The position numbers and the translations under genes were made by a program. A DNA stretch of 64,000 nt, from contig LNAC01000036.1 of the NCBI GenBank assembly GCA_002007465.1, positions 1,562,881 through 1,626,880 of the forward strand, given 5' to 3'. Below the pieces are notes generated by a model. It searched no databases, was not told the origin of the DNA, and saw only the letters and a program-made list of their open reading frames with translations. Source of the stretch: Ailurus styani. Its lineage: Eukaryota; Chordata; Mammalia; Carnivora; Ailuridae. This document shows, piece by piece, positions 1-9,482 of the stretch (the stretch's first letter is position 1; the number at the start of each line of letters is the position of its first letter).

Positions 1-625
1 TACCCATTCCCAATCTACCTTTTTATTTATTTATTTTTTTTTTTTAAGAAAAATGTAGATTGACTTGACTATGCCTGGCCCTTTCCTAATTCTGGGTAGA
101 TAGGAGGAAACATGAGGAAATCTCTAGTAATAGGAACATTACAGAGCAAATTAAATCCATCAGTATCCTCATCTGTAAGAAGACAATTAGATGTTTTCTC
201 AGATATATCCTAGTATCTTAGTTACTAGATTCACAATGGTGAAGTAAGTGGAACTAAGTAAAAAGGTAAGTGGGGCTATCAGGATTATCACTTGGTCTGG
301 TGATGTTTAAGCTTCATGCCTCACTAGACAATAGGGTATTCTGCATAAAAAATTCAGTATATTGAGTATGAAATATTCTGTATAGTTAGTCCTCCATTCG
401 ATTGTTCTTATGTTCATACTAGCCATTTATTACACAAAAAATTAAGATTCACTTGATATGTATATGCCCCCTTCCTGTCCCTTTAGAACCTGTTCAGCAT
501 CCCAGCCTTAGCGTGGTGAAGGCTGCACCTGGCATCAGATAAGCATCCATTTAATTTCAGGAAACTTTCAATCTCTTATTTCGAGTCATCTCTCTATATT
601 ATCTCTCCCATTACCCAAGCTCTGC
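1..625. other. unassigned AT-rich sequence
   Basis: No repeat head, LTR end or plausible exon is recognisable. A T-rich run near 20-46 could be a remnant A-tail on the minus strand, but no element body follows it. All six frames are frequently interrupted. Confidence 0.5.
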
Positions 626-1076
626 CTATGACTGAGACCTACTTTTGGTAGCCAGCCCCCAAGGTTGGCCCCAGTGATCACTGCCCCTTGGCACAGGCAT
701 GCTCGTGCTGTCTCCCACGCTGCAGCAGGATTGGTCTGTGTGCTCTACAGCATAAGGCAGAAGTGAAGCTCTATCACTTCCAAGACCACAGCTTGTGTCA
801 TGAGCACTCTCTCCTTCACACTTTATCTTCTTCTCAGTTAACTTGCAATGTTGTGCAGCCCTATGGAAGAGCCCATGCCAACAACCACATGAGTGAGTTT
901 GGAAATTGATTTCCCATCCCCAACGGAGCCAACAGCTTAATTGCAAACTTATGGGAGACCCTGAGTTAGCTACTAAGCTGCTCACAGATTCCAGATCAAC
1001 AGAAACTGTAAATAATATTTTTTAAGCTGCTAAATCCCAGGATAATTTGTTATGCTGTAGTAGCTAACTAATCCAG
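626..1076 (+). repeat. MLT1-type LTR (ERVL-MaLR)
   Basis: The 3' part has the MLT1 signature: a 'ccaacaaccacatgagtgag' stretch near 880, a 'gggagaccctgag' stretch near 953, then 'cagaaactgtaaataat', a 'ttttaagctgctaaat' motif and the terminal 'taactaatccag' near 1065-1076. These are the usual landmarks of old mammalian MaLR LTRs, which are long-dead endogenous retrovirus-like elements. The 5' end is approximate. The 119-residue minus-strand frame and the short plus-strand frame here are chance openings inside the LTR. Confidence 0.8.
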
Positions 1077-1750
1077 ATTCTGGTACCTAGAAGTGGAGCT
1101 CAACTGTTGCAAAAACCTAAAATATAGGTGTGGCTTTAGAACTGGGAGTTGGAGTCTCAGAAGAGCTTTAGTGAAAGCCTGTGTCTTGAAGGAGTTACTG
1201 GACGCCTCCACTGAGGGCTTTGGAGAGTGAGGTAAATGTTACTAGAAAGGGTGCAGGTGCAGAATATTTAGCAACACTGCCACCTGTAGTTATGCGGAAT
1301 GTGGAAAATGTACCTAATGAAGCAGGCAATCTAAAGAGATTTCCCAACACAGTGAGTGTGCCATATGGTTTCTTCCTGATGCTCTAAGTGAAAAGTGAGA
1401 GAAGAACAATAAAATCAAAAGAAGAACAGTTAAATAAAAAGAAGGCAGAGGTTGATGATTCTGAAACTCCAATCTCTACAGATAAAAAACATGATCCGAA
1501 GACAAAGCTCAGGGTCTGACTGTAACATCTCTTCTTTAAGACCTCCATCAGAAAGATGGAAGGAGGTATCTCAGGGTACTAGTAGGAAGAAAACCTCTAA
1601 AGGAATGAAAGGTGTGTATTTTCCGAATGAAAGAAGAGGACTTCTAGGAAGCTTAAGGACATGGCCCTCAGCAATCCCAACAGAAGGGAGAGGCAAAGGA
1701 TTACCTTACAGGTATTTATGTGTTTGTTTTGTTTTGTTTGTTGTGTTGTG
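1077..1750 (+). repeat. MLT1 internal region, degenerate
   Basis: Directly after the LTR come 'tggtacctagaagtggagc' and a phrase resembling 'gtggctttagaactgggagt', which is how the MaLR internal region starts after its primer-binding site. No intact reading frame survives and MaLR internal sequences encode little. A young CAN-SINE interrupts it at 1751. The sequence after the SINE (1957 on) may be its continuation, but I cannot align it confidently. Confidence 0.65.
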
Positions 1751-1956
1751 TTTTTTTTTTTAAGATTTTATTTATTTATTTGACACAGAGAGAGAGAGAA
1801 AGAGATCACAAGTAGGCAGAGAGGCAGGCAGAGAGAGAGGGGGAAGCAGGCTCCCTGCTGAGCGGAGAGCCCAATGCGGGGCTGGATCCCAGGACCCTGA
1901 GATCATGACCTGAGCCGAAGGCAGAGGCTTTAACCCACTGAGCCACCCGGGTGCCC
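1751..1956 (-). repeat. CAN-SINE (tRNA-Lys-derived), mustelid type
   Basis: Minus-strand SINE. It reads in reverse from a T-rich tail with 'aagattttatttatttattt', through the GA-rich body 'gatcacaagtaggcagagag', to the tRNA-derived head ending 'gagccacccgggtgccc' at 1956. The internal Pol III promoter boxes lie in the head. It is followed by a second poly-T run, so a duplicated target site cannot be read with certainty. Confidence 0.95.
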
Positions 1957-2574
1957 TTTTTTTTTTTTTTTCCTAAAGGAGTAGATCCTAGAAAGATTCA
2001 CAGAGAGCTCACCAAGTTTTTGAAAGTCCAATGTTTTGACTGAATGGATTAAGAGTACAGAACAAAAAGACAACTTTAGACACCTAAAATTATATTGACA
2101 AGAAGTAGGCGGGGAGAATGACTCAGCTGCAAACACACAGTAATGTTCATGAAATGGGAAGGGTGACTGAGAGGTCAGCACCAAATCTTGGCGGATTGAG
2201 TGAAGACAAAGGAGGAATTATCTACAGTCCTTGAGACCTACTCAAGGAAAATTCAACACTTTGATCTCTATAGCAGTGATCCTCTATCAGATCCATTATT
2301 GTGTATAGGGGTGCAGATACCTTGTTTTTTTATTTCTATAGGTTGAGAAGAACTGCACTTGCATGGCTGTATTTAAGGAACTATACCTGAGGAACTTCAT
2401 CCATACATGGACCTGCTGTAGAAGATAAGATTCTTGAATTTGAGTGGATGTTGAAGTAGGATTATAATTTGGGGTGTGGAGGGCCTTGAGAGCAGTTAAG
2501 TATATACTGAAAGAGTCAGAAAGATGAACAATTTTTAAGTATGTAATACTGTAACATTAATTATAATTGCCATT
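1957..2574. other. unassigned; possible MLT1 internal remnant
   Basis: Sequence between the SINE and the L1 fragment. It could be the rest of the MaLR internal region split by the SINE, but no diagnostic motif is clear. There is no coding signal. Confidence 0.35.
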
Positions 2575-3525
2575 CTCTACAAGAGATCTCAACAAGTTGT
2601 CCATCTTATAAGCAGAAGCGTGTATTCTTTGACATCTTCCCATTTCCCCTGGCCCACAGGCCCTGGTAACAACCATTCTACTCTGTTTCTATAAGCTTGA
2701 CTTTTTTAAGGTTCATGTACAAGTAAGATCATACAGTATTTGCTTTTCTCTGTGACTTAGCATAATACCCTCAAGGTCTACTTGTGTTGTTGCAAATAAC
2801 ATGATGTCCTTCTTTCTTATGTATGAATAATACACACACACACACACACCCCATATATCTTATTTATCCACTCATCCATTGACAGACACTTAAACTGTTT
2901 TCCATATCTTGGTGATTGTGAATAATGCTATAATAATGCTACAACAGGAGAGTGCAGATATCTCTTTAAGATCCTATTTTCATTTTCTTTGGCTATAAAC
3001 CCAGAAATGAAATTGCTCGATCACAGAGTAATTCTATTTTTAACTTTTTGAAGAACCATGAGGAACTATTAGCACTTATTCTGGATCATTAAGTAATTCT
3101 ATTTTTAATTTTTTGAGGAACCATCATTCCCATAGTGGCTACATCGATTTATATTGTCCCCAACTTTGCACAAATGTTCTCTTTTGTCCACATGCTTGCC
3201 AACACTTGTTATCTCATCTTTTTTTATGATAGCCATTCTAACAGGTGTGAGGGGATAGCTCACTGTGGTTTTGACTGCATTTCCCTATTGATTAGCAATG
3301 ATATTTGAGAAGGATTGGCATTAATTCTTCTTTAAATGTTTGGCAGAATTCACCAGTGAAACCATCTGGTCCTGGGCTTTTCTTTCTTGGGAGGTCTTTT
3401 GATTACTGATTAAATCTCTTTACTTGTTATTGGTCTGTTCAGATTTTCTATTCATGATTTTGTCTTGGTAGTTGTATGTTTATAAGAATGTACCCATTTC
3501 TTCTAGGTTATCCAATTTGCTGACA
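2575..3525 (-). repeat. L1 (LINE-1) fragment, antisense, internally deleted
   Basis: Antisense L1 3'-UTR and ORF2 landmarks occur in order: 'cttagcataatac' near 2758, 'ccactcatccattgac' near 2868, 'attgtgaataatgctat' near 2916, and 'ccattctaacaggtgtgag' near 3234. At about 3307 the text jumps to 'gagaaggattggcattaatt' and 'accatctggtcctgggc', which belong well inside the reverse-transcriptase part of ORF2. A few kilobases of ORF2 are therefore missing at that join. A partial internal repeat ('attctatttttaa.ttttttga') occurs at about 3032 and 3093. The copy is dead and old. Confidence 0.88.
2831..2849. repeat. (AC)n microsatellite, short
   Basis: About nine AC units inside the L1 3'-UTR fragment. 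Confidence 0.95.
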
Positions 3526-4086
3526 TTGAAATTGGTGTCTGTTATGTCTGTCCAGTGTCTTTAAATTTTTCTGACTGGATATAAAACACTATGGGGAATG
3601 TAAATAGCCTCTCTTGAGAAGTTTAGTTTCTTCACAGGATGGCTAGAAATCATCTTTCCTTGACTCAAGTGTGGTTAGCGTCTTGGCAGAAGAACTGATA
3701 TGCTAGAACTTGACAACTAATGGATTTAGGGACATTAACACTTGAACGATAAGTCAAGTTTTTCTAACAGCTACGCGTTGGTTCTTCTGTCCTGAAACTA
3801 AGTATCAGATATCCCTTAAATATAACAATATCTGACTTCTGGTATTTATTTAGAATATATGTGTGCATTCATCTGAAATGATAAAAGCAGCACTTGCCTT
3901 GGGCTTTCCCTACACAGCTGAGGAAATAAGGCTACTAAATGCTCACACAGTTCTTGCACTGTTTCGAAAGTAAACTTTTATTGCTTATAAATCCTTTAGA
4001 CCATCAAATATACTCCATGCTCTTCTTTCCAAATGCTGAAATAATTATTTTTAAAAGAAAAAAAATCATTCTAAAGGGTAAAGTAA
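3526..4086. other. unassigned sequence
   Basis: No repeat family or exon recognised. The short frames here are interrupted and show no recognisable residues. Confidence 0.5.
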
Positions 4087-4500
4087 TTAGGATAGGAAAA
4101 GTGATGTACAAGCCAGCACTGGGGGCTGGGTGGCAAAATGAACTATGCTGGGCACGGGAGAGCCAGGAATACAAGCGCAGCAAGGACCGGCCGCGGCTGT
4201 GACTGTGGAGGTGGCAGTAGGACACAGATGTGAATCTCAATGTGCTCTAATAATGTTGGTTTGGACTGAAAGGAGCCAGTATGAGTATGAGTATGACAGC
4301 CCACGATACTACCCGAAGGAAAACCTGTATGGTGATGACGGTTGGGCAGATGGTTTCAACGTTATGAAACTGCAGAAGTAGTCACATTGATGTTGATATT
4401 GAGGCAGAGCCACTATTCTAATCCTTTTCTAGTGCAAACCACAGGACGGCTGATTTTTCCATCTATGAAAAATAAATTCCGTTAGTGTGTCCACTAATGT
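4087..4500 (+). other. unidentified block, possible decayed retrocopy
   Basis: A locally GC-richer patch at 4105-4215 (with two CpG-containing words near 4183) is followed by a frame of about 38 codons rich in Tyr, Asp and Gly ('YEYEYDSPRYYPKEN', 'GDDGWADGF') that ends in a stop at 4379-4381. A polyadenylation-like AATAAA lies near 4470. These features would fit a retrocopy of a spliced mRNA, with the 5' GC-rich part as UTR. I do not recognise the protein, I see no A-tail or target-site duplication, and the frame is short enough to be chance. Confidence 0.2.
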
Positions 4501-4820
4501 GCATGTTAGGTGTAGCTCCATCCTTTTTCTCTTCTAGTGGAGGAAGTATTACAGCAGTGTATTAGCGTGACCCTGGGGGTCTTATGGGCTTTTGTATTAA
4601 TTTGTTATGGAAAGAAATAACCTTCCAACATTAGTACTATTAACACATACTATTACCAAGATTCACCTCACTAATAAAGGAATACCACGGTCGTAAATCT
4701 TTATTTTTATTATTTTTAAATAAATGCCTCTTAATAAAGGCTTCCAGAACTCCTAATATCTTCACTACTCCCTTCTGCTTTCTCTGTGGTACTATGATAC
4801 TCTAATAGGAGGTATTGTTC
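4501..4820. other. unassigned sequence
   Basis: AT-rich, with two AATAAA-like words near 4674 and 4731. Nothing else is recognisable before the antisense L1 starts near 4825. Confidence 0.45.
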
Positions 4821-5112
4821 TTTTTATTAAAGTATAATTAACATATGGGGTTATATTAGTTTCAGGTGTACAATATGATTCAATAATTCCTCACCTTCCT
4901 AACATCACTGGGATAAGTACAGTCACCACTGTCACCAAAGAACAGCATTACAATTTTATTGGCACTTCTCCCCGTGCTGTTCTTTTCATCTCTCTGACCT
5001 GTTTCTTTTGTAATTGAAACTGTGTACCTCTTAATCCCCTTTATCGATTTCATCCATTCCCACTCCCCACTTCCCCTGGGGCAACCACCTATCTGTTCTC
5101 TGTATTTTAGAG

Positions 5113-5114
<2 letters not shown>

Positions 5115-5156
<42 letters not shown>
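5115..5156. repeat. (GT)n microsatellite
   Basis: An uninterrupted run of about 20 GT units in the L1 3' UTR. The 268-bp tandem duplication starts at its right edge. Confidence 0.97.
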
Positions 5157-5157
<1 letters not shown>

Positions 5158-5420
5158 TCCCCTTTTTCCCCCTTTGGTTTTCGTTTGTTTCACTTCTTAA
5201 ATTCCACCCGCGGGTGAAATCATATGGTATTTGTCTTTCTCTGTCTGATTTATTTCACTTAGCATTATACCCTTTCGGTCCACCCATGTTGTGGCAAATG
5301 GCACGATCGCATTCTTTTTTATGGTTGAGTATTATTTCATTGTATATATACCACATTAAAAAAAAGATTTTATTTATTTATTTGACACAGAGAGAGATCA
5401 GATCACAAGTAGGCAGAGAG
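5151..5420. repeat. tandem duplication, copy 1 of ~268 bp
   Basis: Runs from the end of the GT array, through L1 3'-UTR sequence (CpG-rich words 'cccgcgggtgaaatc' and 'ggcacgatcgcattc'), into the tail and first third of a CAN-SINE, and is cut at 'gtaggcagagag'. From 5159 on it matches 5427 onward with a constant offset of 268 bp and no difference that I can find. The only change is at the left edge, where 'gtgtgtctcccc' in copy 1 is 'gtgtgtcccc' in copy 2. Confidence 0.95.
5358..5420 (-). repeat. CAN-SINE, partial (tail and body only)
   Basis: Only the A-rich tail and part of the body are present. The tRNA head is absent because the tandem-duplication junction falls here. It is the duplicate of the start of the complete SINE at 5627-5823. 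Confidence 0.93.
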
Positions 5421-5690
5421 GTGTGTCCCCTTTTTCCCCCTTTGGTTTTCGTTTGTTTCACTTCTTAAATTCCACCCGCGGGTGAAATCATATGGTATTT
5501 GTCTTTCTCTGTCTGATTTATTTCACTTAGCATTATACCCTTTCGGTCCACCCATGTTGTGGCAAATGGCACGATCGCATTCTTTTTTATGGTTGAGTAT
5601 TATTTCATTGTATATATACCACATTAAAAAAAAGATTTTATTTATTTATTTGACACAGAGAGAGATCAGATCACAAGTAGGCAGAGAGGC
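5421..5690. repeat. tandem duplication, copy 2 of ~268 bp
   Basis: Second copy of 5151-5420. It continues without a break into the rest of the CAN-SINE, so this copy keeps the original context on its right and copy 1 keeps it on its left. The join 'agagag|gtgtgt' has short purine/GT microhomology. Confidence 0.95.
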
Positions 5691-5823
5691 AGGCAGAGAG
5701 AGAGAGAAGGAAGCAGGCTCCCCGCTGAGCAAGGAGCCTGATGCGGGGCTTGATCCCAGGACCCTGAGATCATGACCTGAGCCGAAGGCAGAGGCTTTAA
5801 CCCACTGAGCCACCCAGGTGCCC
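5627..5823 (-). repeat. CAN-SINE, complete (first SINE of the cluster)
   Basis: Complete minus-strand element from 'aaaaaaaagattttatttat' to 'cacccaggtgcccc'. The host word 'tataccacat' occurs just before it (ends near 5625) and again just after it (5825-5834), giving a 10-bp target-site duplication. It differs from the SINE in the following tandem units, for example 'ctccccgctgagcaaggag' here against 'ctctccgctgagcagggag' there. Confidence 0.95.
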
Positions 5824-5824
5824 C

Positions 5825-6468
5825 TATACCACATCTTCTTCTTCTTTTTTTTAAAAAGATTTTATTTATTTGACACAGAGAGAGAGATCACAAGTAGGCA
5901 GAGAGGCAGGCAGAGAGAGAGAAGGAAGCAGGCTCTCCGCTGAGCAGGGAGCCTGATGCAGGCCTCGATCCCAGGACCCTGAGATCATGACCTGAGCCGA
6001 AGGCAGAGGCTTTAACCCACTGAGCCACCCAGGTGCCCCTATACCACATCTTCTTCTTCTTTTTTTTAAAAAGATTTTATTTATTTGACACAGAGAGAGA
6101 GATCACAAGTAGGCAGAGAGGCAGGCAGAGAGAGAGAAGGAAGCAGGCTCTCCGCTGAGCAGGGAGCCTGATGCAGGCCTCGATCCCAGGACCCTGAGAT
6201 CATGACCTGAGCCGAAGGCAGAGGCTTTAACCCACTGAGCCACCCAGGTGCCCCTATACCACATCTTCTTCTTCTTTTTTTTAAAAAGATTTTATTTATT
6301 TGACACAGAGAGAGAGATCACAAGTAGGCAGAGAGGCAGGCAGAGAGAGAGAAGGAAGCAGGCTCTCCGCTGAGCAGGGAGCCTGATGCAGGCCTCGATC
6401 CCAGGACCCTGAGATCATGACCTGAGCCGAAGGCAGAGGCTTTAACCCACTGAGCCGCCCAGGTGCGC
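5825..6468 (-). repeat. three tandem 215-bp units, each carrying a CAN-SINE
   Basis: Units run about 5825-6039, 6040-6254 and 6255-6468. Each consists of 'tataccacatcttcttcttc', an eight-T run, and a whole minus-strand CAN-SINE. The repeat offset is exactly 215 bp twice, and units 1 and 2 look identical. Unit 3 differs only at its end (gccgcccaggtgcgc for gccacccaggtgcccc) and is one base shorter. Host L1 sequence resumes at 'tataccacatcttctttatt'. So one SINE insertion was copied with its flank by tandem duplication, and was not inserted three times. Confidence 0.95.
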
Positions 6469-6649
6469 TATACCACATCTTCTTTATTCATTCATCTACA
6501 GGTGGACATGGGTTGTTTCTAAATCTGCACTCTTATAAACAATGCAGCAATAAACATAGGGGTGCATATATGTTTTCAAATTCATGTTTTTAATTTCTTT
6601 GGGTAAATACCCCGTAGTGGAATTACTGTATGATATGGTCTTTCTATTT

Positions 6650-7072
6650 TTAATTTTTTGAGGAACTTCCATGCTGTTTTCCACAGTGGCTGCAGCAATT
6701 TGCATACTGACAAGAGTGCACAGAGGTTTCTTTTTCTCTACAACCCCACCAACACTTGTTATTTCTTGTCTTTTTCATTCGAGCCATTCTGACAGGTGTA
6801 AAGTGATATCTCACTGTGGTTTTGATTTGCATTCCCCTGAGGGTTAGTGATGGAGAGCATCTTTTCATGTGTCTGTTGGCCATCAGTATGTCTTCTTCAG
6901 AAAAATGTCTATTCAGGTCCTCTGCCCATTTTTCAATAAGATTATTTGTTGTTCTGGAGTTGTGTTTTGTAAGTTCTTTATATATATTGGGTAGTAACCC
7001 CTTATCAGATACACCATTTGCAAATATCTTCGCCTGTTCATAGGTTGTCTTTTCGTTTTGTTGATTGGTACG
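6650..7072 (-). pseudogene. L1 ORF2p C-terminal remnant
   Basis: The minus-strand frame keeps recognisable ORF2p C-terminal words: '[11 protein letters not shown]', '[12 protein letters not shown]' and a 'PVRMA' motif. In L1 this end of ORF2p follows the reverse transcriptase and contains the cysteine-rich region. The copy lacks the endonuclease and reverse-transcriptase domains because the element is truncated at about 7072, so it can encode no working protein. The N-terminal residues of the open frame (7073-7117) are outside the L1 and are chance. Confidence 0.85.
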
Positions 7073-7729
7073 GTTAACACTAACTGTCACATTTCTCAAG
7101 ACCCACCTCACCAACAAAGTAATACCAAGGTTGAAAATCTTTAAAATATAAGAAAAACAGTTCTGCTGGGGGAGCTACTAAAGAGCTGTCCAGTTAAAAA
7201 GAACATAAGCGTATCAAAATAACTGATCATTCTGTGGGAAACTCAGAGGGATGTTAGTGGACAAATTAGCATCTCACAAGTTTAAGCTACTATAAAAAGA
7301 ACTGCATATATCTCAAGCTACCTATGTTTCATCTTTACCACCCTGTTTGAGTCAGTGCAGTGTCTATAAAAGTTATCATATTATTTTCCAGATACTTTTG
7401 GGAGAAAGGTACTTTCTACACAGCTAGAACCCAGAGGGTTCAACAAGGAGTACATGACACAGGATCTGAAGCATAAATTTAATGAGTACACTGGAAGGAA
7501 ACTGATCAAAAAGCAGTGTTTGGTAAAGAGTCCGGCATATAACAAGAACTAATAAATACGTACTGAAAACGAAACCTCAGAATTTTACAGCTGAACAAGA
7601 TGCAATAGAATTCCTATAGCAGCCAGTTCATTTGAAAGCTGGAGACACTAAGCTTTTTTAATTTATTTTTTTCTAGGAGACTTAGAAAGGTAATTGTAAC
7701 ATAGTTCAAAACTTTGACTGTGGAATGAA
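7073..7729. other. unassigned sequence
   Basis: No family recognised; no coding signal. Confidence 0.5.
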
Positions 7730-7888
7730 CTGGCCACTTATTTACTCAATGAACTGAACCAGTTATTTAAATTCTATGAGCTTCACTCTCTTCAACAAGA
7801 AGAAACAACTGCTCTGAGTACTAACCTATATGTAAAGTGATAACAAAACGCCGGACACACAGGGAGCATTCAAGTAAATGACAGTGGT
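7730..7888 (+). repeat. MIR SINE fragment, degenerate
   Basis: The MIR layout is visible: an 'agttatttaaattctatgagcttca' type core near 7760-7790, then 'gccggacacacagggagcattcaa' near 7850-7874, which corresponds to the MIR 'cctggcacatagtaagcgctcaa' end. It is strongly diverged, as expected for a pre-eutherian element. Confidence 0.65.
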
Positions 7889-9254
7889 AGTGTTGATATA
7901 CAAAGTTGCTCATAGACCAGAGGACAGGATTTATGTGTCCTGCATCCATCACTATATATAAATCTATTTCCAAATTCTAACTGAACTATTATTTACTGAC
8001 CTTTCATGCACGGTGCATGTCAATTTCTTATATGCTATTCTTAATATTACATCATGATTCCTGCATATCAATTTTCTGTCAGAATTAGTGTGTAATATTA
8101 AATGGTACTACCACTGGCTCACTTTTTCAGTAATATTCCTATTATAATTTCTGAACATTCTAATTCATCAATGTTAAAGATAATTTCCTCCCCTCATAAA
8201 ATATTGACATCCCTTTTTGTGTGACTAAGAATTGTCTTCAAGCAAGTTCTTCCTGTCATTAATTAAAATAATGAGTAGTGTAATATTGAATGTGTAATTC
8301 TCTGACAAGCACTCGAGTGTTTGCCGAGAAGTCCCTTTCTACCAAAAACATCTGGAAAATAATATGGTAAATTAAAAAGCTGATACTTTAATACACTACA
8401 GGGTAATCCCCAAGTCGAGGTAGGCAAAGTGCCAAATTGGCAAAGCTCTTACTCCTGGCATGGTGCCAAGGCTTCCTCGTTTTTTTCTTTTCTTGCTGTG
8501 CTATATGAGGATTTTGCTCAGCCCCTCTCTACTTTCACTGCTTTCCTTATCAGACGAGGAGATGACAACAAACACATTCCACCACAGGTTAGCTTTTCTG
8601 CTTGCAACAGACAGTGCCTTACACAGACACAGCTATCATAAATATTTTAGGAACTCCGATAGACTTGGGAACAGCCGTAGTTAGTAAAAATAGTTGCATG
8701 ACTCCTGCCCCAGCAGTAAAAGTAAATTGCTCCTTCTCATTGGTTTTATGTCCTCTGCTAGATGCATTTTAATGGGCATTCAGGTCCTCGTCCAAGAAGC
8801 TGTAGTCCTTTCCTTACTTTTTCCCCTCTCTCGACTTTATGTTTTCAGGGTGTTGAATAGTATATTAAGAGCTTAAAGCTTTAAAACTCAGTCATCCAAC
8901 ACTTTGTGAAATGAGTTACTTGATTTGTCCAGGACTTTATGGTTCTGGTTCCCAGCCATACTATGTCTTATACTTTGTAAAAGACTTTGATCCTCAGATG
9001 TACACCTAGAAGGATTAATTTCCCCACTTTTATTTTAAAAAAAAAACCTGAAGCTCAGAAAACCAAGTGATTCTTCTCAAAATGAAGAGACAAATAATAT
9101 AGCTGTACTCCTTAAAATGTAAAGCTTGGAATAAGATAATCATTCTACATAATAGATACAAATTAGAGGGAAAAAAAGAAGTGGAATTCAGGTCTTATGA
9201 TCCCACATCTAGAGATTTTTCTGTGGCAGCACCTTGTAACCACAAAATTCAGAT
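7889..9254. other. unassigned sequence
   Basis: About 1.4 kb without a recognised repeat. Two overlapping short plus-strand frames at 8429-8684 look like nothing I know and start in low-complexity T-rich sequence, so I do not call them genes. Confidence 0.5.
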
Positions 9255-9482
9255 AGGAAGAAGGTAAATAGTATATGAAAAAAGCATATGCAAAGACTTT
9301 CAGATCATATTCAGATTTTTTCTCACCCCTCAAATATCAGGTAAAATATCACTGATGAAGACAACATTGTATATGATAAAAACAAAAAAGTCTTCAATGA
9401 TATTTTACCTGAGACTTGATGGGTAAAAAATATTTAAATATGATCTGAAAATCTTTCCATATACTATTTTTATTGTCTTCCT
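9255..9482. repeat. large imperfect inverted repeat (palindromic element or hairpin)
   Basis: The left arm, 9255-9362, pairs with the right arm, 9390-9482, around a 27-nt AT-rich loop. Paired landmarks are 'tcaggtaaaatatca' (left) with 'tgatattttacctga' (right), 'cagatcatatt' with 'aatatgatctg', and 'atagtatatg' with 'catatactat'. The left arm has an extra ~14 nt near 9277-9290 ('aaaaaagcatatg') that partly repeats its neighbour. Such a layout fits a palindromic non-autonomous DNA transposon (MITE), or a local foldback from replication template switching. If transcribed, it would fold into a long hairpin. Confidence 0.85.

Larger units (their letters stand above)
4825..7072 (-). repeat. L1 (LINE-1), antisense 3' half, interrupted by SINEs
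   Basis: Antisense L1 3' UTR starts near 4825 ('aagtataattaacatatggg' is typical). After the SINE array it continues into ORF2: 'tataaacaatgcagcaataa' near 6534, 'ccattctgacaggtgtaaag' near 6783, and 'ccccttatcagatacacca' near 6998. It stops at about 7072. On the minus strand the last part encodes the C-terminal end of ORF2p. It is 5'-truncated and carries stop codons. It hosts the GT repeat, the 268-bp duplication and the CAN-SINE array at 5151-6468. Confidence 0.92.

Noticed and set aside
626..985. 119-codon minus-strand frame as a gene
   Set aside because: It lies entirely within an MLT1 LTR, is opposed by another frame on the plus strand, and has no recognisable domain.
1751..1956. CAN-SINE head as a tRNA-Lys gene
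   Set aside because: The head keeps only tRNA-like A/B box similarity; it lacks a foldable anticodon arm and is joined to a SINE body and A-rich tail.
5022..5775. Two open frames of 148 and 97 codons with nearly the same 60-residue segment
   Set aside because: They arise because the 268-bp tandem duplication repeats the same L1/SINE sequence; the residues are translated L1 3' UTR and SINE, not a duplicated gene.
5358..6468. CRISPR-like regularly spaced repeats
   Set aside because: The period is 215-268 bp and the repeat is a SINE with its flank; there is no short direct repeat with unique spacers, and this is a mammalian sequence.
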